The notes: a model not told the origin generated them from the sequence alone. 64,000 bases of DNA from Gibbula magus (GCA_936450465.1 OW388299.1:41241548-41305547), one strand, 5' to 3'. Positions 33,710 through 46,065 are shown, counted from the stretch's first letter. Translations and numbers: made by a program.

Positions 33710-35067
33710 TACTGATGGAATGAATAAAGGAACGCATGTATTGATGGTGAAATTTGTTTTATTGTCATGGGTTTTTGATCAAGTATATTTCATTAAGCAT
33801 GTACACCACAGGTGAAATTTCAGTATCTGGTGTGTCCTCCCTGTTTCCTGATCACTTCTTCACACCGTCGTGGAACACTTTGGATCAACACCCGGATGAC
33901 AGCCCGAGGAACTGCGCGCCACTCCTCTTGGAGAGCCTGGAACATGGCATCAGGTGTCTGGGGTAGAACATCACGATCCCTCGCCCGACGTCCAAGAACG
34001 TCACAGAGGTGTTCAATGGGATTGATGTCTGGGTTCTTGAACGGCCATGGCAATACTCTGATGTTTTGCATGAGAAAATCCCTGCTGACGTGAGCCGTGT
34101 GGGGTCGAGCATTGTCATGTTGAAACTCAGTTTACACCCACTCTACGGCGGAAAGGAAGAACAGGTTGCAACACTTCGTCTCGGTAACGGACACCAGTCA
34201 CCCTTCCATCAAGTGGAACAAGGTTGGTCCTATGGTCGTAGGTTATGCCGCCCCATACCATCACAGATCCGCCCCCGTAGGAATCGTGTTGTTTGATGGT
34301 GCACTGATGGTGACGTTCACGAAGGCGTCGCCAAACGCGGATCCGACCATCTTCGAAGTCCAAATTGAATCGTGACTCATCACTGAACATGGTATTGCGC
34401 CAATGTCGAAGTTGTCTAACTCGATGTTGTGTAGCCCATGCTCTTCTGAGACGTGTGTGTTCCGCAGTCAGCCTTACCCCAACAACAGGACGACGTGACT
34501 TTAAGCCTGCTGCTTTAAGTCTGTTTCTGACAGTACGGTCACAAATTCTTAGTCTCGTTACTGCCCTGAACTCAGAGTTTATTTTCGATGCTGGTTTAAA
34601 TCGGTTACGTAAGGACAGCAGCACCAGCTGGTGGTCGTTTCGGGGCGTTGTCTTACGTTTTGGACCACGACCGGGTCTAACCTTTACGTTCCCTGTCTGA
34701 CGGTACCGGTTCCACAGTCGCGAAATCACACTTTTAGACTTGTTAAATTGTCTGGCTGTCTGGGCATATTGATTGACCGCTGTTTATGCATCCGATAGCC
34801 TGCCATTTCTCATTATCAGAAAGGTATGCTCTAGGCATGATTCTGGAGGAAAAGGTACACTGACATTCGTTGACTCCTTGAAGGTTAAATGGACGTTGCC
34901 ATGCATGAAGTTCATGGAAATCAATTGTCACGTGCACGGTACCTTTTCAGTGAAAGTAAACTTCAACATTTTCAGTTTATAATGGCCCCACGCAGCCTCG
35001 AACAAACGGAACATGCCAGCCATAAGTTAACAGTTATTAAGCGTTCCCTTATTCGTTTCCATCAGTA
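33710..35067 (-). mobile_element. Tc1-type element, copy Y1, complete ends
   Basis: The terminal inverted repeats start TACTGATGGAA (33710) and end with its complement at 35067. TA dinucleotides flank both ends (33708-33709 and 35068-35069), as Tc1 elements require. The length is 1358 bp. It is inserted in intron 3 of the Crypton-like gene. Confidence 0.88.
33820..34838 (-). pseudogene. Tc1/mariner transposase, dead copy Y1
   Basis: It has the same layout as copy X: MPRAYLSD start at 34838, a frameshift near 34780, a 200-codon central frame (34127-34729) with SDESRFNLDFEDGRIRVWRR and SVMVWGGI, a frameshift near 34130, then QHDNARPH and DINPIEHLCD to the end at 33820. The six residues lost in X are present here. 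The length of about 340 residues equals that of normal Tc1 transposases. Confidence 0.88.
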
Positions 35068-35406
35068 TAGTTTGATAGCTTATATAACTAGTATGCATGT
35101 TTGATTTCGGCATCTGCGCAAATATATTGCAGTTTTTCGATTTTCGTTGAAAACTAGTAATTACTTATATTAATTGTATTTTCGGGGTGAATATGCGAGA
35201 AAATGCGAATTAATATCACCACATTGGGTATTTGGATTCCTATCAAAGCAGAAAAATATACGAAACTCACTGACTTGCATTTTGAACACTAATTTACTCA
35301 CTCATTTCACGTGCGATAACTACATGTACCAAATTTAATCCGTATTTATCACATTATTTCTATATATTTGAATATATTCATATTTTCGTGTTTCTTTGAT
35401 TTACAG

Positions 35407-36080
35407 AACCTTTCAGCGACTCGTCAGATGACACCTTTTCGCTAACCCAGACGAAATATTTGGTTCAGACAGGTTGGCTAATTTTATTTAATAACTTGCA
35501 CTTCCAGCATTATGTTTGAAAATATTTTCAATTTTGATCAACCAAAAATGTTAACATAAATATAAATCGAAATATAAGTGTAATAATTTCAAATGTGACA
35601 TTTAACACTGGCCCTTTCTATAATTGCAGAACCGATAACGGATGTGAGTACGGATGATGACGTACCTTTGAATTTGCTGAAAGAACATGAACATATCGCC
35701 GGTAAGACTTTATGAATTTTACAAAATGTTGATCTAGGTTTGTAATTTTGTTGCAATTCACATTTATTCTGATTGTCAAAACGTATGGCCACGATGCACG
35801 TGCGACGTGAAACAAGAATTCTTTTTTCAATAAGATTATTTATTTTCTACAACATCTAAACACGGAAAACTTTCATCATTGATAATTATTTAAATTATTC
35901 TGACCACGTGTTTAATAACTGAAATGTTATTCAAAACACGTTAAACCCCAACTCGCTCATTATTCTGAAATATAGATTCCGAGTTGCGGGCTCTGCAGGG
36001 TGCGGTTGACATATCTGACTTCTTGGATAAGGGAGGACCCTGGCAAGTCGGTTGTAACAATCCTACCAGGAGCAAACAAG
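35407..36080 (+). other. Exons 4, 5 and 6 of copy Y, first set
   Basis: The exons are 35407-35472, 35630-35701 and 35976-36080. They have the same splice sites and almost the same bases as copy X. After exon 6 the intron breaks off at about 36255 and joins intron-2 sequence (ATTCACGTGTCCG), which is the joint of the internal duplication. Confidence 0.68.
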
Positions 36081-36275
36081 GTAAGAAACAATGATTGAAA
36101 ATATTTTAAAATCAAACTAATCGACTCAGAGACGATTTGCACAAACTGGCAGTGTCCAAATTTTAAAATACTAAATTGGAACTTGTAACGGACTTTAAAG
36201 AATCTTAACTTTAGTGCAGACTGAATAAAATTTACATTGGAATAAATCGCAACTCATTCACGTGTCCGTATTATT

Positions 36276-37593
36276 AAGGATTCAGCACTAAAGTGCTGAA
36301 TCCTTATTGTTATTGGCGTGTTTTATTAAGGATTCAGAACTAAAGTTCTGAATCCTTATTGTTATTGGCGTGTTTTATTATTATTCTTCCACGGATTTTG
36401 TGTACAGCACTTCTACCAAAAGGAATGCAGCTAATGCAACCAAACTTTGCAGGATCATAGCCCTTACTGTCTAGTTTTATGCCGAAACTTTTGGGCCCAT
36501 TCGGCACAAACGTTAAAGGTCCAGTTCGATTCAAAGTTCCGATTTTTAACATGGGCAAAAAATTCAAAATGCAGCTAGAGACTTGCAACTTCTTTTCAAA
36601 GATGCGCATTGACTAAGCGAGCAGAAAAGTAAAACATGACGATATCGTTGGTCACGTGGTTTCGCCGCCATTTTGATTTTAGACACTTTTCAAAATTTCC
36701 TGACCCCATGCACCTTTGACAATCTTCTCCTCTGAAGATACAAGCATTAGAAAGCTAATATTTTCACCTAATGTAGCTGATATATTGCGTACAAAAATGA
36801 CCTCACGGATTTTGCAAATTCGCAATACTTTTTGCACAGTATGTATTTGAAATCTGGTGATTTTTCAAAAAGCGCAAACTTTAAGGGGACATAACTCAAA
36901 TTCCTACCCGTCGATTTTGATGATTTTTTCAGGAGAGTAAGATTGGACTGAAGTCTTTATGAATCAATAATAAAATCGCTCGCGTACAGTCATTCCCGGC
37001 CACAATTGAGCTTAAAGTTTCTAAAAATATGAAAAGTTGCGTTTTTGGTGAGTTTTGTAAATTCATAATTTAATAACCATAACATGTAGAATGTTGTTTA
37101 ATACCTCACCAGATAGACAAAACATTAACCTAACTACGAAAATTAACACTAGTACAATAGTGTTCATAACCAATGAGTCACAGGTCTTTTACGTCGGGCA
37201 GTTTCTACCTTCTGTCTAAATTGACAATGGTCACATTTGTAGTGTGTCTTTGTTTACTCATAACTCAACAATGCAAACTCATAGAACACTGTTTAATACA
37301 TTACCAGAATGGGAAATGATTACTCTAAATGATGAAAGCTTTATCAGTTTGATAATTAACATAACCAATGAGCTATAAGCATTTTCTTTAGATCAATTGC
37401 GACTTTCATTTTGTACTGTAAACGAAGGGGGTAAATCCTACTTTCGTTTTACATGATGGACAGGTAGAGGCTGCTGTAGCTTAATGCTTTTACAGATCGT
37501 TGTGTAACTTTCAGGAATGACTGCTGATATGATGTACTTATTAGGAAATTAATCAAATATGCGCTGAATCCTTTTATCGTCACTTGTGACTAT
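36276..37593. mobile_element. HINE-like element M2, with doubled terminal hairpin
   Basis: It carries two consecutive 5' hairpins. The first is identical to that of M1. The second (36328-36357) reads AAGGATTCAGAACT-AA-AGTTCTGAATCCTT, with a compensatory pair change. The body is clearly diverged from M1 and M3, so it is an independent older copy. It ends head-to-tail against M3 at about 37593. No gene is present. Confidence 0.6.
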
Positions 37594-38818
37594 ATTTATT
37601 ATTATTATTCCACGGATTTTGTGAACACGACTTCTACCAGAAGGAAAACAGCTAATACTACCAAACTTTGCAAGATGATCGCCCTTACTGCCTAGTTTCA
37701 TGCCGAAGCTTTTGGGCCCAATCGTCCAAACCATTAAAGGTCCAGTTCGAATCTAAAGTTCGATTTTTAACATGGGAAAATTCTTTAAAATGCAGCTAGA
37801 GACTTGCAACTTGTTTTAAAAGATGCGCATTGACAGTGCGAGAAGAAAAGTAAATCATGACGATTTCGTTGGTCACGTGGTTTCGCCGCCATTTTGATTT
37901 TAGACACTTTTCAAAATTTCCGAAACCCATGCACCTTTGACAATCTTCTTCTCTGAAGATACAAGCATTAGAAAGCTCATATTTTTACATAATGTAGCTG
38001 ATATATGGCTAACAAAAATGACCTCACGGATTTTGGAAATTCGAAATACTTTTTGCACAGTAGGTATTTGAAATCTGTTGATTTTTCAAAAAGCGCAAAC
38101 TTCAAGGGGACATAACTCAAAAACCTACCCGTCGAATTTGATGATTTTTTCAGGAGAATAAGATTGGACTGAAGTCTTTATGAATCAATAATAAAATGGC
38201 TCGCGTACAGTCATTCCCGGCCACAATTAAGCTTCCAATTTCTAAAAATATCAAAAATCATGCTTTTGGTGAGTTTTTGTAAATTCATAACATAATAACC
38301 AAATCTTCTAGAATAGAGTTTGATACCTCACCAGAGAGACAAAACATTTTCCTAAATACGAAAATTAAAATTAATAGAATAGTGTTCATAATGGACGAGT
38401 TACGGGTATTTTAAGTTTGACAGTTCCTGCTTTCTTTCTAAATTGATGATTGTCACGTTTGTAGTGTGTCTTTGTTTTGTCATAGTTCAACAATGCAATA
38501 TCGTAGAACCTTGTTTAATATCTCGTCAGAACTGGAAAGGATTGCTCTAAATGGGGAAAGCATAATTAGTTTGATAATAAACATAACAAATGTGCTATAA
38601 GCCTTTTCTTTTGATCAATTGCGACTTTCCGTTTGTACTGTAAACAAAGGGGGTAAATCCTACTTTCGTTTTACATGATGGACAGGTAGACGCTGCTGTA
38701 GCTTAATGCTTTTACAGATCTTCGTGTAACTTTCAAGAATGACTGCTGATATGACGTAGTTAATAGGAAATTAATCAAATATGCGCTGAATCCTTTTATC
38801 GTCACTTGTGACTATATT
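37594..38818. mobile_element. HINE-like element M3, truncated 5' end, tandem to M2
   Basis: It is nearly identical to M1 from the (ATT)n run onward (compare 32250-33474) but lacks the 5' hairpin. It is joined directly to the 3' end of M2. It arose with the duplication that also copied exons 3-6. Confidence 0.6.
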
Positions 38819-38851
38819 TCAATTTATGATTCATAATACATATCTTTACAG

Positions 38852-38917
38852 AACCGATCAGCGAATCGTCAGATGACACCTTTTCATTATCACAGACGAA
38901 ATTCATGGTTCAGACAG
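38852..38917 (+). other. Microexon 3 of copy Y, second set
   Basis: This is the duplicate of 33507-33572, offset 5345 bp, with identical splice sites and a 66-nt length. Confidence 0.68.
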
Positions 38918-39054
38918 GTTAGCTCATTGGTCAAGTAAAGTGACAATATAAAGGTGCAAAGGCATGATTGTGATCGAAAACCGGACATTGGCGCGCGCTA
39001 AACGATCAAACGTAATTTCGAAAACTTATCTGAAACAGGAACAGTGAGTATATA

Positions 39055-40412
39055 TACTGATGGAATGAATAAAGGAACGCATGTATTGATGGTGAAATTT
39101 GTTTTATTGTCATGGGTTTTTGATCAAGTATATTTCATTAAGCATGTACACCACAGGTGAAATTTCAGTATCTGCTGTGTCCTCCCTGTTTCCTGATCAC
39201 TTCTTCACACCGTCGTTGAACACTTTGGATCAACACCCGGATGACAGCCCGAGGAACTGCGCGCCACTCCTCTTGGAGAGCCTGGAACATGGCATCAGGT
39301 GTCTGGGGTAGAACATCACGATCCCTCGCCCGACGTCCAAGAACGTCACAGAGGTGTTCAATGGGATTGATGTCTGGGTTCTTGAACGGCCATGGCAATA
39401 CTCTGATGTTTTGCATGAGAAAATCCCTGCTGACGTGAGCCGTGTGGGGTCGAGCATTGTCATGTTGAAACTCAGTTTACACCCACTCTACGGCGGAAAG
39501 GAAGAACAGGTTGCAACACTTCGTCTCGGTAACGGACACCAGTCACCCTTCCATCAAGTGGAACAAGGTTGGTCCTATGGTCGTAGGTTATGCCGCCCCA
39601 TACCATCACAGATCCGCCCCCGTAGGAATCGTGTTGTTTGATGGTGCACTGATGGTGACGTTCACGAAGGCGTCGCCAAACGCGGATCCGACCATCTTCG
39701 AAGTCCAAATTGAATCGTGACTCATCACTGAACATGGTATTGCGCCAATGTCGAAGTTGTCTAACTCGATGTTGTGTAGCCCATGCTCTTCTGAGACGTG
39801 TGTGTTCCGCAGTCAGCCTTACCCCAACAACAGGACGACGTGACTTTAAGCCTGCTGCTTTAAGTCTGTTTCTGACAGTACGGTCACAAATTCTTAGTCT
39901 CGTTACTGCCCTGAACTCAGAGTTTATTTTCGATGCTGGTTTAAATCGGTTACGTAAGGACAGCAGCACCAGCTGGTGGTCGTTTCGGGGCGTTGTCTTA
40001 CGTTTTGGACCACGACCGGGTCTAATCTTTACGTTCCCTGCCTGACGGTACCGGTTCCACAGTCGCGAAATCACACTTTTAGACTTGTTAAATTGTCTGG
40101 CTGTCTGGGCATATTGATTGACCACTGTTTATGCATCCGATAGCCTGCCATTTCTCATTATCAGAAAGGTATGCTCTAGGCATGATTCTGGAGGAAAAGG
40201 TACACTGACATTCGTTGACTCCTTGAAGGTTAAATGGACGTTGCCATGCATGAAGTTCATGGAAATCAATTGTCACGTGCACGGTACCTTTTCAGTGAAA
40301 GTAAACTTCAACATTTTCAGTTTATAATGACCCCACGCAGCCTCGAACAAACGGAACATGCCAGCCATAAGTTAACAGTTATTAAGCGTTCCCTTATTCG
40401 TTTCCATCAGTA
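39055..40412 (-). mobile_element. Tc1-type element, copy Y2, complete ends
   Basis: It is offset 5345 bp from copy Y1, the same 1358 bp long and flanked by TA. It is nearly identical to Y1, so it was copied as part of the host segment and did not transpose. Confidence 0.88.
39165..40183 (-). pseudogene. Tc1/mariner transposase, dead copy Y2
   Basis: It starts MPRAYLSD at 40183. A 217-codon central frame at 39472-40125 includes NQYAQTARQFNKSKSVISRL, which joins the helix-turn-helix to the rest of the DNA-binding region. It has the same shift before QHDNARPH as the other two copies. The two shared frameshifts exclude recent activity. Confidence 0.88.
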
Positions 40413-40741
40413 TAGTTTGATAGCTTATATAACTAGTATGCATGTTTGATTTCGGCATCTGCGCAAATATATTGCAGTTCGTTGAAAACTAGTAATTACT
40501 TATATTAATTGTATTTTCGGGGTGAATATGCGAGAAAATGCGAATTAATATCACCACATTGGGTATTTGGATTCGTATCAAAGCAAAAAAATATACGAAA
40601 CTCACTGACTTGCATTTTAAACACTAATTTACTCACTCATTTCACGTACGATAACTACATGTACCAAATTTAATCCGTATTTATCACATTATTTCTATAT
40701 ATTTGAATATATTCATATTTTCGTGTTTCTTTGATTTACAG

Positions 40742-41420
40742 AACCTTTCAGCGACTCGTCAGATGACACCCTTTCGCTAACCCAGACGAAATATTTGGTT
40801 CAGACAGGTTGGTTAATTTTATTTAATAACTTGCACTTCCAGCATTATGTTTGAAATATTTTCAATTTTGATCAACCAAAAATGTTAACATAAATATAAA
40901 TCGAAATATAAGTGTAATAATTCATTTTTCAGTTAATTGTCATTTTTAAAATTAAACATTTAACACTGGCCCTTTCTATAATTGCAGAACCGATAACGGA
41001 TGTGAGTACGGATGATGACGTGCCTTTGAATTTGCTGAAAGAACATGAAAATATCGCCGGTAAGACTATGAATTTTTACAAAATGTTGATCTAGGTTTGT
41101 AAGTTTGTTTCAATTCACATTTATTCTGATTGTCAAAACATGCGACGTGAAACAAGAATTCTTTTTTCAATAAGATAACTTATTTTCTACAACATCTAAA
41201 CACGGAAAACTTTCATCATTGATAATTATTTACATTATTCTGAGCACGTGTTTAATAACTGAAATATTGTTCAAAACACGTTAAACCCCAACTCGCCCAT
41301 TATTCTGAAATATAGATTCCGAGTTGCGGGCTCTGCAGGGTGCGGTTGACATATCTGACTTCTTGGATAAGGGAGGACCCTGGCAAGTCGGTTGTAACAA
41401 GCCTACCAGGAGCAATCAAG
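40742..41420 (+). other. Exons 4, 5 and 6 of copy Y, second set
   Basis: The exons are 40742-40807, 40988-41059 and 41316-41420. The introns here differ more from copy X than those of the first set (for example a small replacement near 40925), so this set may be the older one attached to exon 7. Confidence 0.66.
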
Positions 41421-41817
41421 GTAAGAAACAATGATTGAACATATTTTAAAATCAAACTAATTGACTCAGAGACGATTTGCACAAACTGGCAGTGTCCAAA
41501 TTTAAAATACCAAATTGGAACTTGTAACGGACTTTAAAGAATCTTAACTTTAGTGCAGACTGAATAAAATTTACATTGGAATAAATCGCAACTCACTCGA
41601 TAAAAATAAATTGACCAATTTCTTTGAATTTTAGGCAGGCAATTTAAGAAGTTACAAAACTTGTGACGGTATCGCATCAAATCACGTAGATTTCTCTCGT
41701 CGATCATATCCATTAAACTATTTTTTTGTCTCCAACACAAAAGTATCTATCATTGTATTTACTGTTTCAGTGTTAGGGTTTCTGTGTTTCCTGAATAACA
41801 AATACCATTTTTTACAG

Positions 41818-42995
41818 ATGACGCCAAGCGATTTGCTCCAGTCAGTGAAGAACTCCTGAAAGAGAGTAAGAGACCTTTCGTTCCTGAGAATACCAGGAAA
41901 AAGAATAGATGGGCATATAACATTTTCCCAGTGACACGTTGGAGGCAGGAGTATCTTTCAGAAGATTCTAACAGGAGTGATGTATATAATATTTTGCTTG
42001 ATGGTACCAAAGACCTCCATAATTTCTCAGATGAGGAAATCAACAAGATCTTGAAGAGGATGGCCAGGAGTACAAAAGTGACAATGTTTTGTCAATCATT
42101 TGTGGAATCCAGCGTCATTTGCGATGCAATGATAGAGCCGTGGATATGTTCACCGATGATGCGTTTCGTGAATTAAAAGTCACATAGATAATAGAATGCA
42201 GAAGATATGCGCCAAAGGAATTGGCCTTCAACGCCGACAAGCTTCTGTTATCACGGAGGACCATGAGAAGATGTTGTGGGACAAGATACACCCCAGTCTC
42301 TCTTGGATACTATGTTCTGGACTATTGGAATTAACTTCGGTCTAAGGGGAGGAGATGAACATCGGCGTCTTACGTTCAGGAACTTTGAAATCAAATCTGA
42401 TAGTGCTGAACAGAAATACTTGGAATATAGAGAATGTGTCTCGAAGACCTATCGCGGAGGTCTGAAGCATCGGAATACAGACCCACATTGATCGCGCGCC
42501 TAAGCTAAACCGGATGACCTCCAAAAGTGTCCTGTTTCGCTGTTCAAAACCTCCTAGGAGCGTTTACCTCCCAACAGGGACGCTGACGTGTTTTACTTTC
42601 GGGCTTTGGTTAAACCAAAGTCTGATGTGTGGTTCGCAAATCAGGCAGTTGGACACAACAAACTTGAAGGAACTGTAAGACGGTTGATGTCCTCAACTGG
42701 TGCTGAAAGACATTACACTAACCATTCGCTCAGAGCATCAACTGCAACCAGATTGTTTCAGGCTGGTGTCAGTGAGCAGGTGATAAAGGAGCAGACAGGA
42801 CACCGTAGTTTAGCTGTGGAAGCCTATAAACGAACAAGCGACGCCCAGAAACGTAAGGTTTCTGAAATTCTTCAAGTCGGTGAAAAGTTGCCTAAAGGAC
42901 ATGTTTCCGAAGGTGCAACAAATTCGCAAACCAGAGATGAAACCTCGGCCCCAGCTGCAATATTTGTAAATTGTTCTAATGTAACCCTGAACTAA
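41818..42995 (+). pseudogene. Tyrosine recombinase catalytic exon, copy Y
   Basis: The first frame runs from the acceptor at 41817 through KRFAPVSEELLKESKRPF to about 42060. It then shifts to read YKSDNVLSIICGIQRHLRCN and TDDAFRELK, and shifts again to reach ITEDHEKMLWDK. A 16-bp deletion at about 42284, stops at 42489 and about 42556, then an open stretch at 42588-42995 with NHSLRASTATRLF (HxxR intact), TGHRSL and AYKRTSD (Tyr). Together with copy X this shows that the ancestor had a complete R, HxxR, H, Y set. The two early frame changes are shared with X and so predate the X/Y duplication. Confidence 0.78.
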
Positions 42996-43149
42996 TTTCC
43001 AAAGGAATAAATATTGAATGATGAATTGTAATTGTGCATTCAGGTTCATGGTAAAGTATTCAGCAAATGAATACCCGGTCAAGAGCAAAAGGTCATGTAA
43101 TGCAAGTCGGTATGTAATAAACAACTTGGAAGTTGATAGAGCCATTGTG

Positions 43150-44060
43150 TAATTGCAGATACTACGATGGAAGTCATATTATATACGAATAGATATAGAC
43201 TGCCTCGTTGGCATACTCCTTCAGATAGTTTGTACATGAGTAAAGTTATAAGATACATCAAGTAGATACAGATTCCCTCGTTCGTTTACACCTTCTGGTA
43301 ATGTCTACATGATGCTCTTCTGTAAATAACTGCCGGACACTCATGTGGGAAGTTAAACAGGAATGGTAACACCTTTGTTGCACCGTTTATACTGTAAAGG
43401 CATACTGGATTCTGCAGCTGTAAGAAAATCAAGGTTTCATGATAACAGTATTGTAAGAATAACATGGTATATCTGAGTTTATGCTTTCTTTCTTCATGGA
43501 TTGAATGGTAGCGTACATATACTCCTTCCTTATTCTCGAGACCAAAAACATTATTTAATTTGGTCGTAGCCCATGTGTTAAGGATGGGCTTCAGAAGTTT
43601 GTATGTCTACGAACATTTCGGAAGAAAGGGCTCAGGAGTGTCTTACTTTCATTACGCATTCCTGAATAATATACATACATTCAGACGGCAATACTTTGTG
43701 AGTAAACTACATGTCACACCTCTTAAATAGAGTAATGTTTCCTGCATCTGTGGATACAGTCTTGAGGCAATACATCATCAAAGTCGAAGAAGAATCCAGG
43801 TTATGTGTAGATTTATCAGGGCTCTGTTCCATACATTTAATATTAATTGCTTTAATAAAATATGGAAATAATACATTTTGTTTTTGTAAGAATTAACATC
43901 TATCATATGACAAGTCAGTACATTTTGCCAGTATATTACTCTCTCAGTTTATATGACTAGGAGATATATCATCTCCTTCACGCAAAAACTTGAAAAAGTT
44001 TAATTAAAGTGTAAAGGATCGTTTCATATGTCATTGTTATAATAGAAAATCCTTAAATGA
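43150..44060. repeat. Tandem unit copy C, right part, with internal deletion
   Basis: 43150-43730 matches copy B from about 15760. 43830-44060 matches 8038-8290 of copy A, so about 1 kb of the unit is missing in between. It is more diverged than the left part of copy C. No gene is present. Confidence 0.72.
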
Positions 44061-44430
44061 CTAACTAAAAAACAGTTGTTGACGCCCTAGGGTCTCGAGT
44101 TTTATGTAGAACCTTTAATTAATCACTCTTTCTTATGACGTGTCAATTCCATAGAACAGATCGGGTCCTTTGCTTGCCAAAAGCAAATTAAACATGTGAA
44201 ATGTTAAACGTTCTGAGAAAGTTTTTAAAGATAATATCATCTGTTTTTTTCGATGTTAATTAGTTTATTCATATAGACAATAACCAAAGATTATTTAGAA
44301 GCGTCACCTACTCAATAAGATATTGCCATTCAAAGTGAGTAAAATTGGCCTGCTAATTATTCCAATCCTTGAACAGTCTGCCGGGCCGCCGTTAGCGATG
44401 TGACGTCATACTCAGGAGTTGCTTAATGAA
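44061..44430. other. Non-coding, weak similarity to the unit only
   Basis: The sequence is AT-rich, and similarity to the tandem unit fades out at its start. I see no gene or clear repeat. Confidence 0.4.
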
Positions 44431-44439
44431 ATCCTTAGA

Positions 44440-45020
44440 ACTCGAAAACCATTCATGATATCTTTCTGAAACTTTGCATGTGTATTACCCACCGACTGAA
44501 GTGGTGCCTTTTGATATTTTCAGATTTCTGAAAATTTTATTTTTTTTCGTTTCCATTGAAACATGTTGAATTTGGACTTTGTTTAGAAACAGGTTCGTTT
44601 CCGGAGCACAGCCCCAAAACCGTTCATCATATCTTCCTGAAACTTTGCATGTGTATTACCCACTAACTGAAGTGGTGCCTTTTGATATTTTCAGATTTCG
44701 GAATTATTTTTGTTTTCGTTTCCATAGAAACTTGTTGAATTTGGACTTTGTTCAGAGACAGGTTCGTTTCCGGAGCACAGCTCAAAAACCGTTCATCATA
44801 TCTTCCTGAAACTTTGCATGTGTATTACCCATTGACTGAAGTGGTGCCTTTTGATATTAATTTTTTCTGAAAAATTAATTTTTCTGAAAAATTAATTGTT
44901 TTATGTTTCCATAGAAACATGAGAGAGATGTTGGTTGTTGTTGATTTTGACTGCTTCTGGAGCAGAAGTCTAAAACCCTTAACATTCCTGAAACTCTGTT
45001 ATACCCACTAACTGAAGTAC
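44440..45020. repeat. Tandem repeat, about 170-bp period, three and a half copies
   Basis: The segment ACTTTGCATGTGTATTACCC begins at about 44470, 44642 and 44811, with a degenerate fourth copy near 44990. Each unit also has a CGTTTCCATnGAAAC box and TTCGTTTCCGGAGCA. The units are related to the 150-bp units at 48150-48980. Short ORFs here are products of the repeat. Confidence 0.78.
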
Positions 45021-45621
45021 GGTAGTAGATACACAATTATCTGTAAAAGATGTGTTTTACAAATTTTGTGGAACCGGTGGGATATGTCATCTTCTGATGA
45101 CTTGTTCTTCTCGCAATCGAGTGGATTGTAGGTTATAATATAGGCTACAATATATTTGAAATGAATAACCGACAATTAAAAAATAAAAAATGTCATGCAA
45201 TTTTTTGTATTTATTATAAACGCCATTATTAGTTAAATGTGTTGTTGTGCTTGATTTTGTGTGCGAAGAGGCCTATAGTTTGAAATCTACTGCGTCAAAT
45301 TTCTCAGGGTGACTTTATATTGCTAATAGAATAGTTGCATTATACCTAAAAAAAATCATATAATTTTCATCACTGTTACTGGTTCACACTTTTTTGAAAA
45401 TAATATTCGGGCTATCTTTTAATCTATAGTCGTGACATTTACAATTACTTAGGTCAGTTGTATTACTAACATAAACATTCATTAGATATAGCATTGCATG
45501 AGCTTTACTATAAAAACATCAGACTTTCTCATTTTCCTAATATAAGGAACATATATTTTCTTATTTTGCAATTGGACGAATGTGAAAACAAAAAGTATTC
45601 AACATACCCATGAGTCAATGA
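45021..45621. other. Non-coding AT-rich stretch
   Basis: No gene, repeat family or structure was recognised. Confidence 0.4.
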
Positions 45622-45845
45622 ATGAGACGTGTCCACATTGCACTCAGTCCACCCAGCTGTTTAAATGGGTACCTGAACACGGGAGGTACGGACCTATATG
45701 GTCGCGCGGAGCGCTTAGTAGCAGCACCGAAAGTACAATTCCTTCAGGGTAATAATTGTACCGCCATTGAGCAGTGCTTGCACTGGATATTAGGCGTTAA
45801 AATGTATATTATTATTATTATTATTATTTATTATTATTTTGGTAA
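45622..45845 (+). mobile_element. SINE-like repeat with (ATT)n tail
   Basis: It contains the blocks CACTCAGTCCACCCAGCTG, AATGGGTACCTG, GCGCGGAGCGCTTAG and GCACTGGATATTAGGCG, and ends in (ATT)n at about 45805-45840. This block order is that of a dispersed short repeat I associate with mollusc genomes (from memory, not checked). The open frame across it has no meaning beyond the repeat. Confidence 0.5.
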
Positions 45846-45879
45846 TTGTAAACTATCTTAACATTGTTTATATGGTGTG

Positions 45880-46065
45880 GTGAGCCAAGTTCTCCACAAT
45901 CGAATATATAGATATTCAAGTGGGGATGACATCAAACTTTTGTATAAGATGGCAGATGATCACTCTGATCACAAATACGTTCGGGGAAATGTGGGATCGA
46001 ACCGGCATTCTGATGGTTTCTGGGCGAGTGAACTAACACTGCAACCAGATGACATGAGAAGGACA
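45880..46065 (-). mobile_element. Possible tRNA-derived SINE head on the minus strand
   Basis: On the minus strand a B-box match GGTTCGATCCC (about 45990-46000) lies downstream of an A-box-like TGGTTGCAGTGTTAGTTCAC (about 46025-46044). The spacing suits a tRNA-derived promoter. No clean cloverleaf or tail was seen, so this remains a candidate. Confidence 0.33.

Larger units (their letters stand above)
31720..42995 (+). pseudogene. Crypton-like tyrosine-recombinase gene, copy Y, with internal duplication
   Basis: Exons: 31720-31807, 32066-32125, 33507-33572, 35407-35472, 35630-35701, 35976-36080, then a second set 38852-38917, 40742-40807, 40988-41059, 41316-41420 and the terminal exon 41818-42995. 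Exon 1 has an in-frame TGA at 31771-31773 (copy X lacks a neighbouring base instead). The duplicated set, exons 3 to 6, arose by recombination between intron 6 and intron 2 (joint near 36255). Because every exon is phase 1-1, the duplicated gene would still be in frame across the exons. The terminal exon has a 16-bp deletion near 42284, a stop at 42489-42491 and a TAG near 42556, so the copy is dead. Confidence 0.75.
26188..43149. mobile_element. Composite 17-kb insertion splitting copy C
   Basis: The homology of copy C to copy B stops at 26187 and resumes at about 43150 (GCAGATACTACGATGG), with roughly 35 bp of the unit lost at the joint. The insert contains a virus-like protein fragment, two tandem Crypton-like genes (X and Y), three copies of one Tc1-type element and three HINE-like elements. 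The tandem joint between X and Y is at about 31684: both X and Y end with AACTTGGAAG, and the Y unit begins TTTGATTTC just as X begins at 26804. Confidence 0.78.
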
